Shown here: positions 1-6,255 of the stretch, in pieces | Layout: every line of letters starts with the position of its first letter | How positions within the stretch are numbered: position 1 is the first letter of the stretch | NCBI GenBank assembly: GCA_030642005.1 | Contig: DAOWOP010000097.1 | Span: forward strand, 1 to 9,566 | Reading direction: 5' to 3' | DNA length: 9,566 nt | DNA from: Planctomycetales bacterium | Lineage (GTDB): Bacteria; Planctomycetota; Phycisphaerae; SM23-33 | The notes under the pieces: generated by a model | The model's database searches: none | Told to the model about the DNA's origin: nothing | The model's input: the letters and a program-made list of their open reading frames with translations, nothing else | Made by a program: the position numbers and the translations under genes

Positions 1-1699
1 CGTGCATTTGCTTCAGGCTTCGCCAGGTGGCTGCGACGCGGTCCATCAGTCCCATGTTCTGAAGCGACAGCGCAAGGGCTGCACGAACCTGCTTGTTGCC
101 CGGCGCAAGGGCGGCGGCTTTTTCCATGTGCTCGACGGCCTGGGCGAACTGTCGGCGGTCCGTCTGCAACACCGCAAGGCGGTAGTGCAAGTCCACGTAC
201 TCGCTCTTCAATTCCAGTGCCTGTTCGAAGGTTTCGAAGGCCTGGTCTGTCTGTCCGAGTTCCTGCTGCGTAATTCCCAGCCTGATAATGGCGGCGACGT
301 ACGTTGGATTGATGTGGACGGCCTCGGCGAACTGATCGAGCGCCTCGCCGAGCCGACCTTCGGCGCGCAGCAGCACGCCGTAGCGGTATCGCAGGTCGGC
401 GTACTGGGGATTTTTTTCGACCTGCTCGGCGTGTCGGGTTACCTGAAGTTGCAGCAGGTCGTCGTGGTCGAGGTCGCCTTCATTCGCCGGGGGCTTGTCG
501 GGCAAATTCAGCCCGTGCTGAAACTGCTCGGCGGCGGCGGCCTTGAGTTGCAGTTTTGCAATTTCCGACAGAAGCAGGGTCGAGTTCGGTTCAACGGCTC
601 CGGCCAGGCTGAAAGTCTCGACGGCCTCGGCTTCGCGCCCCGCGGCGGCCTGCGCCACACCAAGACCGACGTAGCACGTCAGCAGGTTGTCGTTGACCTC
701 GGCCGCCTGATGAAAGGCTTCGGCCGATTCAGTCCATCGCCCGTGTGCAAGATGGTGTCTGCCCAGGCCTATCTTCGCTTCGAGGTAATCCGGGTCCGCC
801 TGGATGGCAGACAGATAGTGGCTCGTCGCCTCGTCGTCAACGCCCATCTCGCTGAGCAGGTCCGCCAGTCGGAGGTACAGGTCGGCAAACGGGCCCTGGA
901 TTTCAATAAGCCTGTAGAGCCTTTCAGCGGCTTCGCGAAGTTGCCCGGTCGCCACGAGCAGTTCGACTTCATCATCCATCAGCGCCCAGTTGTCCGGCTC
1001 CATTGCGATGACGGTTTCAAATTCTTCAATAGCCTCGTCATATCGCCCGGAGCGGTAATAGAGATGCGCCAGCGTTGCACGGATGGACGCATCGGACGGT
1101 TCAATGGTCTGAAGGTACTCGTACTGTTCGATGGCTTCATTGATGTCGTCGCCGAGCACCGCCACGGAGGCCAGCCGCCGGCGGGCGGAAACCATGTTGC
1201 CGTCGGCGGCGATTACGTCGCGATAGAAATCCGCCGCTTCGTCGCTGCGGGAAAGTTTTTCCAGGCAGTACCCTATGGCGAAAAGCACCGCCGGTATGCC
1301 CGGATGGGTCTGATTGGCGATGCGCAGGTGTTCCAGCGCCTTTTTCGGCTGACCCGTTTCGTCGTAGGCCGACGCCAGCGCAAGGCGGGCGGAGAGGAAA
1401 TCCGGTTTGCTCCGGCAGGCGCAAGTCAGGTGTTCAATTGCATCGGAAAACCTCATGGCGTGCAGAAGCGCCAACCCCAGTTGGTTCCGCACGTCGGGCC
1501 AGTCGGGATGCTGCCGGGCGAGTTCCTGGAGTTCTTCCAGCGATTTCAGGCCCATGGCGCGGTCCGCCCGCTCGCCTGTCGGCAGGTAGGGCCTGGCGGA
1601 CAGACATGGGGTTCTCCGCCCGGCGCGAATGTGCTGCTCCAGCGTCTCGCCGACGTTGGCTTGAAGACCTTTGGAAAGAATTTCCAGCAGATAACTCAC
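1..1699 (-). CDS. TPR-repeat protein, C-terminus cut by window edge
   Basis: An uninterrupted frame of 566 codons runs from a GTG start to the left edge with no stop, so the C-terminus lies outside. The protein is mostly TPR helix pairs: about residues 65-98, 99-132, 133-166, 200-234, 235-268, 269-302, 303-336 and 337-370. A charged linker follows (about 388-427), then further repeats at about 430-464, 465-498, 499-532 and 533-566. Typical TPR signatures are visible, such as 'YYRSGRYDEAIEEFETVIAMEP' split around G218 and the DEA turn, and 'INPTYVAAIIRLG' near 463. There is no signal peptide or membrane segment, so a soluble cytoplasmic scaffold is likely. The GTG is chosen because an in-frame TAA lies six codons upstream and a GGAG sits 10 nt before it. 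The gene is in the same frame as the preceding TPR gene and resembles it in architecture. The partner and specific role are unknown. TPR proteins beside polysaccharide operons often help assembly or regulation, but that is inference. Confidence 0.88.
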   Translation of the reverse strand, partial: MSYLLEILSKGLQANVGETLEQHIRAGRRTPCLSARPYLPTGERADRAMGLKSLEELQELARQHPDWPDVRNQLGLALLHAMRFSDAIEHLTCACRSKPDFLSARLALASAYDETGQPKKALEHLRIANQTHPGIPAVLFAIGYCLEKLSRSDEAADFYRDVIAADGNMVSARRRLASVAVLGDDINEAIEQYEYLQTIEPSDASIRATLAHLYYRSGRYDEAIEEFETVIAMEPDNWALMDDEVELLVATGQLREAAERLYRLIEIQGPFADLYLRLADLLSEMGVDDEATSHYLSAIQADPDYLEAKIGLGRHHLAHGRWTESAEAFHQAAEVNDNLLTCYVGLGVAQAAAGREAEAVETFSLAGAVEPNSTLLLSEIAKLQLKAAAAEQFQHGLNLPDKPPANEGDLDHDDLLQLQVTRHAEQVEKNPQYADLRYRYGVLLRAEGRLGEALDQFAEAVHINPTYVAAIIRLGITQQELGQTDQAFETFEQALELKSEYVDLHYRLAVLQTDRRQFAQAVEHMEKAAALAPGNKQVRAALALSLQNMGLMDRVAATWRSLKQMH

Positions 1700-1709
1700 G
1701 AGCGAAAAT

Positions 1710-1713
1710 CTCC
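1710..1713 (-). promoter_or_regulatory. Ribosome binding site deciding the GTG start
   Basis: On the minus strand GGAG lies 10 nt before the GTG at 1699 and begins 1 nt after the TAA of the upstream TPR gene. This favours GTG 1699 over the ATG at 1715 (overlapping the TAA), which opens a different frame of only 93 codons with no TPR character. Translation of this gene is therefore probably coupled to termination on the upstream gene. Confidence 0.55.
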
Positions 1714-1714
1714 A

Positions 1715-2977
1715 TTACGCAGCCAGCGAGGCCATTCCGTCGGAGGCTCGCTGGTAATGCGGTTTTAGTTCCAAAGCCCGGGTGTAATGCTCCCTGGCCG
1801 GGGCGTTCATTCCTCGCTGCTTCATCAGGTCTCCGAGGCGGGCGTGAATGTCGGGGAAGTCCGCCCCGGCCAGTACCGCCCGCTGGAAATTGGCGATTGC
1901 TTCATCGACGGCGCCGAGCCGGGCGTCCATCTCCCCAAGGTGTATCAGGGCCTTGGTATATCGAGGGTTAATCCGGACGGCGCCGGCGGCGTACTGCCTG
2001 GCCTGCTCGAACTTGCCCAGTCGCGCCGAGGCTACACCGGCGTAATAATGAAGGTCGGCGTAATCGGCGTGGTATGTCAGAGCGGTTTGCAGCACCGACA
2101 GTATCACGCCGAAGAGTTCTTCGTCGGCATCGCCCGGAGGCAGGGCGAGGAAGGTCTCTACGAAGTCCGGTTCGCCGGCTGCGTATTCGGCCAGTTGGCG
2201 TATCGGCCTGGCCTGTTGGGCCGATGTGTCCGTCTCCGCCCTCGACGGGTTGAATTCGGGCATCGCCAGCGTCATGGGATGATTCGTCTTTGCCGCCGCG
2301 TCGGCCGAGAGGCACAACTGGTAGGTAAGCATCAGGTCATGCGGCGCCAGGGCGCAGGCTCGCTGAAACGCCCGGGCTGCAAGACTGAATTCACCGCGAG
2401 CCGATTCGAGAAGTCCGAGGTAGCGATGCGCCGCTACGGAGGTGCAGTCGCACTCGACAGCCCGGCGGAGGTGCCTGGCGGCAGGGTCGAACTGTTCGTC
2501 GGCGGCGTAGAACAGTCCCAGGTTAAGGTGCAGTTCGGCCTTATCGCCCAGTTCGCGCAGCGCGCTCGAGAGCGTCATAACGGCCAGTGGTCGCCGGCCT
2601 GTACGCCACTGGGCCTGGGCCAGCCGGACACGAGCGGAGACGTCGTCGCGCTTCAGTTCGCTCAACACCTCGGCGCTGGCGGCGTATCGCTCGTACTGGG
2701 CGGTTTTGGCATAGACAGCCAGCAGGTACTCGACCAGTTCAGCCTTGTTTCCGATCAGTGCGACGGCATGGCGGAGATGTTCGGCGGCGGCGGAAAATTC
2801 GCCCGACTCCAGACATTCGATACCCATTGCCCGATGCCCCATCGCGCAGTAGTAGCGGGCCAGTTTGCCGGGAAGGTCCCCCCGGTCAGCCAGAGCGCCG
2901 AGGGCCTCGACGGCGGCGGGATAATCGCCCCTGCGATATGCTCGCATTCCTTCAGTGAAATAAGCCGGTTCGCCCAT
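1715..2977 (-). CDS. TPR-repeat protein, complete (420 aa)
   Basis: A 420-residue protein built largely of TPR helix pairs: about residues 4-37, 46-79, 112-145, 146-179, 180-213, then a non-repeat region with a Ser/Thr/Pro-rich stretch (about 214-300), then three closing repeats at about 304-337, 338-371 and 372-405. Examples of repeat cores are 'LGLFYAADEQFDPAARHLRRAV' around 153-174 (split at D160/E161) and 'LGEMDARLGAVDEAIANF' at 347-364. No signal peptide or transmembrane helix is seen, so the protein is probably cytoplasmic and acts in protein-protein contacts; the partner is unknown. ATG 2977 is the first possible start after an in-frame TAA in the upstream tetramer tract. The local 'AAGGGT' lies too close to the ATG to be a good ribosome site, and a perfect AGGAGG lies too far upstream (see the separate entries). 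ATG at residue 11, preceded by GAAGGA, is a weaker alternative that would cut into the first repeat. The next TPR gene follows after one stop and five codons in the same frame. Confidence 0.9.
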   Translation of the reverse strand: MGEPAYFTEGMRAYRRGDYPAAVEALGALADRGDLPGKLARYYCAMGHRAMGIECLESGEFSAAAEHLRHAVALIGNKAELVEYLLAVYAKTAQYERYAASAEVLSELKRDDVSARVRLAQAQWRTGRRPLAVMTLSSALRELGDKAELHLNLGLFYAADEQFDPAARHLRRAVECDCTSVAAHRYLGLLESARGEFSLAARAFQRACALAPHDLMLTYQLCLSADAAAKTNHPMTLAMPEFNPSRAETDTSAQQARPIRQLAEYAAGEPDFVETFLALPPGDADEELFGVILSVLQTALTYHADYADLHYYAGVASARLGKFEQARQYAAGAVRINPRYTKALIHLGEMDARLGAVDEAIANFQRAVLAGADFPDIHARLGDLMKQRGMNAPAREHYTRALELKPHYQRASDGMASLAA

Positions 2978-2983
2978 ACCCTT

Positions 2984-3015
2984 CTCGCTCGCTTGCTGAC
3001 TTACTTACTTACTTA
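2984..3015 (-). repeat. Degenerate tetranucleotide tract, 8 units
   Basis: Eight contiguous 4-nt units in the 5' leader of the TPR gene, read on the plus strand as CTCG, CTCG, CTTG, CTGA and then CTTA four times. On the minus strand this is TAAG x4, TCAG, CAAG, CGAG, CGAG. The four TAAG units are perfect and the rest follow an YRAG-like pattern. The tract occupies 32 of the 41 nt between the AGGAGG at 3019-3024 and the ATG at 2977. Such tracts can change copy number by strand slippage; whether this one does cannot be told from one sequence. Confidence 0.75.
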
Positions 3016-3018
3016 AAG

Positions 3019-3024
3019 CCTCCT
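3019..3024 (-). promoter_or_regulatory. Perfect but displaced Shine-Dalgarno core
   Basis: AGGAGG on the minus strand, the strongest anti-SD match in the intergenic region, ends 41 nt before the ATG at 2977. No ATG, GTG or TTG lies 4-15 nt downstream of it. The 41 nt consist of CTT, the 32-nt tetramer tract and AAGGGT; without the tract the spacing would be 9 nt, an ideal distance. It may be a former or switchable ribosome site for the TPR gene, or chance. Confidence 0.4.
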
Positions 3025-3069
3025 GACGACAGGACAATACCTTTATCGGCACAGCAAGTGGAGAAGTGA

Positions 3070-3168
3070 ATTAGCATTCAGCGATCAGCATTCAGCAATC
3101 AGCATTCAGCGATCAGCATTCAGTTTTTTCTTTTGCTGACTGCTGACCGCTGACTGCTAATCGCTAAT
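3070..3168. repeat. Inverted array of degenerate heptamers
   Basis: The left arm (3070-3123) is head-to-tail 7-mers on the plus strand: attagca, ttcagcg, atcagca, ttcagca, atcagca, ttcagcg, atcagca and a partial ttcag. It can also be read as three 14-nt units at 3073-3114 plus a partial. The right arm (3134-3168) is tgctgac, tgctgac, cgctgac, tgctaat, cgctaat, which is the same heptamer family in opposite orientation. A T-rich centre (3124-3133) separates them. The arms could pair imperfectly, mostly 5-6 matches of 7 per unit, in the transcript past the sugar transferase gene. That gene's TAG stop (3164-3166) lies inside the last unit. This may be a transcript-end structure or an interspersed repeat. 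It is not a classic intrinsic terminator, because the minus-strand transcript would lack a U-run after the stem. Confidence 0.8.
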
Positions 3169-3895
3169 ACGCTCCGTGGGTGGACAGGACGGCGGGGATG
3201 GTCTGCACGAGAATCACCAGGTCGAGCAGCAGGCTGCGATGGCGGATGTAGTACAGGTCCATGTGCATCCATTGTTCGAAAGTCAGTTCATTCCGGCCTG
3301 AGATTTGCCACAGGCACGTCAGGCCTGGTTTGACTGTGGTTCGAAGCCGGCCTGCGCCCCGGACATTTTCGGCTTCAGCGACGGGCAGCGGCCTGGGCCC
3401 GACCAGAGACATTCGGCCTGCGAGGACGTTAATCAACTGCGGCAGTTCGTCAATGCTGCTGCGGCGAAGGAACCGTCCGACAAGCGTTACGCGGGGGTCG
3501 CGTTTGATTTTAAAGGCCGGCCCGTTGCTCTCGTTCAGTTTCTCCAGGATGGGGCGGGCATCCTCAGCGCCGGGACACATGCTGCGAAACTTGTGCATCG
3601 TGAAGGTCTGTCCGTTCAGGCCTGTTCGCTTCTGGTGAAAGAGGACGGGTCCGCGCGAAGTAATTTTTATCGCCAGCGCCGCAAGGACCATCAGCGGCGT
3701 CGCAAGCACCAGCAGGATCGCCCCGGCTGCGATGTCGAAAACGCGCTTTGTGAAATCGTAAAAGTGATCGGCGCTTTGCAGGAGCGCCTCGGCGCCTTCG
3801 CTGGCGACTTCATCCGGGACGAACGATACCTGTTGTTCCGGCGCGGACGCCGGCGCAGGAGGATCGAGGGTCATTGTCATTTCTGCGCTGCGCAT
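3164..3895 (-). CDS. Polyprenyl-phosphate sugar-1-phosphate transferase (bacterial sugar transferase family)
   Basis: Initiates polysaccharide repeat-unit assembly by moving a sugar-1-phosphate from a nucleotide sugar to undecaprenyl phosphate at the cytoplasmic membrane. The 243-aa protein is essentially the conserved catalytic domain with a roughly 48-residue N-terminal tail. In order: 'KRVFDI' at 50-55, a single hydrophobic membrane segment at about 56-77, 'GPVLFHQKRTG' at 82-92, 'KFRSM' at 102-106, 'DPRVT' at 133-137, 'RRSSIDELPQL' at 144-154 with the catalytic D149-E150 pair, 'SLVGPRP' at 163-169, 'PGLTCLWQISGRN' at 190-202 and a C-terminal GAY. It lacks the four-helix N-terminal part of WbaP/WcaJ-type enzymes, so it resembles the short monotopic form. 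The sugar it loads cannot be read from the sequence. It is the last gene of the operon. ATG 3895 overlaps the upstream gene by 19 nt; ATG 3880, which forms an ATGA overlap with that gene's stop, and ATG 3874 are alternatives, with no strong ribosome site for any. Confidence 0.95.
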   Translation of the reverse strand: MRSAEMTMTLDPPAPASAPEQQVSFVPDEVASEGAEALLQSADHFYDFTKRVFDIAAGAILLVLATPLMVLAALAIKITSRGPVLFHQKRTGLNGQTFTMHKFRSMCPGAEDARPILEKLNESNGPAFKIKRDPRVTLVGRFLRRSSIDELPQLINVLAGRMSLVGPRPLPVAEAENVRGAGRLRTTVKPGLTCLWQISGRNELTFEQWMHMDLYYIRHRSLLLDLVILVQTIPAVLSTHGAY

Positions 3896-4980
3896 TTGTA
3901 GAGTCTTTCATACTGCCGGGCGACGGCGGGCCAGGCGAACCGTTCCGCAACCCGCTGTTTTGTCTCCTCGCCGATTCGCCGTCGGCCGGCTGGGTCATTC
4001 AGACAGTTCACAATCGCCTCGCCGAGCGCTTCGGTCGAATTACCGGCGAACGTAACGGCCTCGTCGCCGAGCGCGTCGCGCGTGGCGGGCATCCGGCGTG
4101 CAACTACGCATCGCCCATACGCCGCTGCTTCCAATAGCACCAGCGACATCCCTTCCAACTCGCTCGGCTGGACCACCAGGGCGGCGTTGCTGTACAGTTC
4201 AGCCAGTTCAGTCCCGAACTGCGGACCTATGAAGCGTACCAGTTTATTCGCTTCCTGTCTGCACGCCGCTTCGTATTCCGGTTCCTGTAGGCCGTCGCCG
4301 GCGATTACCAGCGGTACGGCGATTTCCATCTCACGCCAGGTGCGAACCAGCAGGTCCAGCCTCTTTTCCGGCACGATCCTGCCGACATAGAGGCAATATC
4401 CCTCGGTTTTCAGGCCCCACCTGGTTATCCGGTCAATTCGACGAGGCTGGACCGGCCTGACGCCGTTGGGAATATATTCAACCTCTCTGCCATAGGCATC
4501 GGCCAGAAAGTCGCGCAGATTAAGGGAAACCGCACTGACGGCGGAGGCGAATTTCATTCCGCAGTTCAGCCCCGCCCGCAGCGCAAGTTTGCCCAGGCGC
4601 GACCAGCGTGCGCGGTCCCACTCCGGCGCGTGGACGGTGAAGGTAATCGGCAAAGACGCCGCCCACGGGATAAAACTCAACAGCGCCGGTCCGGCGCAGT
4701 GAACGTGAACCACATCGACCTTCCGCCGGAGCACGTTCCACATGGCCGAGGCTGTATGGGTCAGCGCATCGGTGTTTTTACCGGCCAGGCCCGGCGTGGT
4801 TATCACCTGTCCGCCTCCGGCCCAGGCTTCTTGGCGCTGCTTGCGTAGATACCACGGGCGGGCGTAGATAAGCACCTCGTGTCCGAGTGCGGTTAACTCA
4901 ACCGTCAATTCCTCGACCACGCGCTCCACACCGCTTAATGCGGCGGGCAAGCCGCGGGAACCAATCATCGCAATGCGCAT
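3877..4980 (-). CDS. Glycosyltransferase, GT-B fold, family 4 type
   Basis: A 367-aa retaining-type glycosyltransferase expected to add one sugar from a nucleotide donor to the growing lipid-linked oligosaccharide on the cytoplasmic side. The N-terminal acceptor domain begins 'MRIAMIGSRGLPAALSGVER', a glycine-rich start common in this family, with 'VDVVHVHCAGP' at 88-98 and 'FTVHAPEWD' at 114-122. The donor domain starts near 'GYCLYVGRIVPEKRLDLL' at 194-211, with 'IAGDG' at 226-230 and the EX7E motif E276/E284 inside 'ELEGMSLVLLEAAAYG'. Length is normal for the family. Its ATG overlaps the end of the preceding glycosyltransferase by 16 nt, with GAGGA about 12 nt upstream, and its stop overlaps the sugar transferase gene, so it is coupled on both sides. 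Donor, acceptor and linkage are not predictable from sequence. Confidence 0.93.
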   Translation of the reverse strand: MRIAMIGSRGLPAALSGVERVVEELTVELTALGHEVLIYARPWYLRKQRQEAWAGGGQVITTPGLAGKNTDALTHTASAMWNVLRRKVDVVHVHCAGPALLSFIPWAASLPITFTVHAPEWDRARWSRLGKLALRAGLNCGMKFASAVSAVSLNLRDFLADAYGREVEYIPNGVRPVQPRRIDRITRWGLKTEGYCLYVGRIVPEKRLDLLVRTWREMEIAVPLVIAGDGLQEPEYEAACRQEANKLVRFIGPQFGTELAELYSNAALVVQPSELEGMSLVLLEAAAYGRCVVARRMPATRDALGDEAVTFAGNSTEALGEAIVNCLNDPAGRRRIGEETKQRVAERFAWPAVARQYERLYKCAAQK

Positions 4981-6254
4981 CGGTCGATAGCGTCCTCGTA
5001 AAGTCCTTCCAGTTTGTTAATTATACGCTTTGGGTCATGCCTCCGGTCAACAAGCGTCTTTCCGGCTGCGGCGATTTTTTCCCGACCTGCCGGATCGGCG
5101 AGCACTTCCCGCGCGACGGCGGCGAGCGAATCGGCGTCGCCGGGCCTGAAGAGCCGACCGGTCAGGCCGTCGCTGATCCACTCACGCAGCGGCGGATGGT
5201 CCGGCACGATTACGCATCGCCCAGCCAGCATCGGCTCAAGCATTGCGTGAGGACTGTTTTCTATCCATCGGCTGGTAACGACCACGGCGGTCGCCCGCGA
5301 CAGATACGCGCCCAAATCCTCGTGATTGACGTGCCCGGCGAGTGTTACGTTCGTCAGCCCGCCGCCGGCGACTTCGCCGCGGAGTTCGCCCAGCAGAGGC
5401 CCCTCGCCGACGATGACGATCCGTGCTTCCGGCAGCCGGCGGGCAAGGTCCAGCATAAGGGACGGAGCCTTTTCAACAGTAAGTCGGCCTGTGAACAGAA
5501 ATTCACAGTCCGACTGTTTTTCATCCGCCGGCAGCGGGATCGGCTCGACGATATTTCGCAGCACCACCGCCTTGTTCGCCGGCAGATGCGTCCGCAGCAG
5601 GACCCGCCGCATGTATCGCGTCGGGCAGAGGAACAATTCTATCGGCTGATCGTATCGGCGAAAGAACCTCTGGATGTAACTTTCAATCGCCAGCGCCACC
5701 CCGCCCAGCCCCGCACACTGTGGGCTGGCGGCGTGGTAGAACCTGTTAGGCAGGCAGCGGAGGCACACGCCGTCGGGGCGGAGAAAATGCTTCGTTGGGC
5801 AGGCCAGGCGATAGTCGTGCACAGTCATAACGATTGGAATTCGCCGGGCCGTCAGCACCGGCAGGATCGAGGGTGTAAGGTGATGATAGATATTGTGCAC
5901 GTGCGCGATGTCGAACCGCCGGCCTCGGAGAAACGATGCCAAGTCCGCCGCCGCCCGCCCGTTGTGGATCATTCGCAGCAGCGCCAGCGGATTCCGCGTC
6001 TTTGTGAAGTCGAAATACCGTACCCGCCCGGTCGGTGTAGGCTGGGACGGAGCGAAGCGGAGTCCCGGCAACTCATTCTCGTCGGAGGATACGCCGGGAC
6101 TCCGCTTCGCTCCGTCCCAGCCTACTATTGGCGCCGCGCAGCCGAAGTGGAATACTTCATGCCCGCTCCGGCGTTGATAATCGCTCAGCCCGCGAACGTA
6201 ACTCGTTACGCCGCTGGTGCGGTAAAGAGTCTTTTCAATGTGAAGTATCCGCAT
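4965..6254 (-). CDS. Glycosyltransferase, GT-B fold, family 4 type, with in-frame palindromic insertion
   Basis: A 429-aa glycosyltransferase of the same operon. The N-terminal domain starts 'MRILHIEKTLYRTSGVTSYV'. Further features are 'FDIAHVHNIYHHL' at 114-126, 'MTVHDYRLACP' at 143-153, and Cys-bearing 'DGVCLRC' at 161-167, a pattern known from a subset of GT4 enzymes. The donor domain has 'FTGRLTVEKAP' at 254-264, 'IVGEGP' at 281-286 and the EX7E motif E332/E340 in 'ENSPHAMLEPMLAG'. Residues 44-73 are encoded by the perfect inverted repeat at 6037-6125 and read 'VGWDGAKRSPG' ... 'LPGLRFAPSQPT'. This stretch is unlike the rest of the domain and probably forms an exposed loop before 'GRVRYFDF'. 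The frame stays open, so the gene is likely functional, but a very stable mRNA hairpin is predicted. The start is set by the 1-nt gap after the upstream TGA; the frame stays open to an ATG at 6398, but that would only re-read the upstream gene's 3' end. Confidence 0.92.
   Translation of the reverse strand: MRILHIEKTLYRTSGVTSYVRGLSDYQRRSGHEVFHFGCAAPIVGWDGAKRSPGVSSDENELPGLRFAPSQPTPTGRVRYFDFTKTRNPLALLRMIHNGRAAADLASFLRGRRFDIAHVHNIYHHLTPSILPVLTARRIPIVMTVHDYRLACPTKHFLRPDGVCLRCLPNRFYHAASPQCAGLGGVALAIESYIQRFFRRYDQPIELFLCPTRYMRRVLLRTHLPANKAVVLRNIVEPIPLPADEKQSDCEFLFTGRLTVEKAPSLMLDLARRLPEARIVIVGEGPLLGELRGEVAGGGLTNVTLAGHVNHEDLGAYLSRATAVVVTSRWIENSPHAMLEPMLAGRCVIVPDHPPLREWISDGLTGRLFRPGDADSLAAVAREVLADPAGREKIAAAGKTLVDRRHDPKRIINKLEGLYEDAIDRCALR
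6037..6125. repeat. Perfect 33-bp inverted repeat inside a coding gene (palindromic element)
   Basis: The left arm (6037-6069) begins GTAGGCTGGGACGG and ends AGTCCCGGC. The right arm (6093-6125) is its exact reverse complement over all 33 nt. The loop is 23 nt (6070-6092), giving 89 nt in total. Pairing stops abruptly at both the inner and outer ends. Counting the adjoining T at 6036, the element contributes 90 nt (30 codons) to the host gene, keeping frame. A T flanks both sides (6036 and 6126), too short to call a target duplication. One frame is open in each orientation, and both yield the arm peptides 'GWDGAKRSPG' and 'PGLRFAPSQPT'. No transposase is nearby, so if mobile it would be non-autonomous. 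Confidence 0.93.
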
Positions 6255-6255
6255 T

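Noticed and set aside
1434..1715. 93-codon minus-strand frame starting at the ATG overlapping TAA at 1715
   Set aside because: Out of frame with the TPR protein, Arg-rich and without motifs. The GTG at 1699 in the TPR frame has its own GGAG.
2..1768. 588-codon plus-strand open frame
   Set aside because: It is antisense to the TPR gene whose repeats are clear on the minus strand. The translation shows no family motif, and the open frame follows from GC-rich codon use.
1787..3016. 409-codon plus-strand open frame
   Set aside because: Antisense shadow of the complete TPR gene, ending in the tetramer tract, with no recognisable domain.
3035..3058. Sigma70-like promoter before the TPR gene (TTGCTG ... 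TATTGT on the minus strand)
   Set aside because: The two hexamers are only about 12 nt apart, too close for a standard promoter, and both are weak matches.
3124..3133. Intrinsic terminator at the T-rich centre of the heptamer array
   Set aside because: For the minus-strand transcript this run is A-rich and lies in the loop between the arms, not after a stem, so it lacks the required U-run.
3070..3168. CRISPR-like array
   Set aside because: Units are 7 or 14 nt with no unique spacers, and no cas genes are present.
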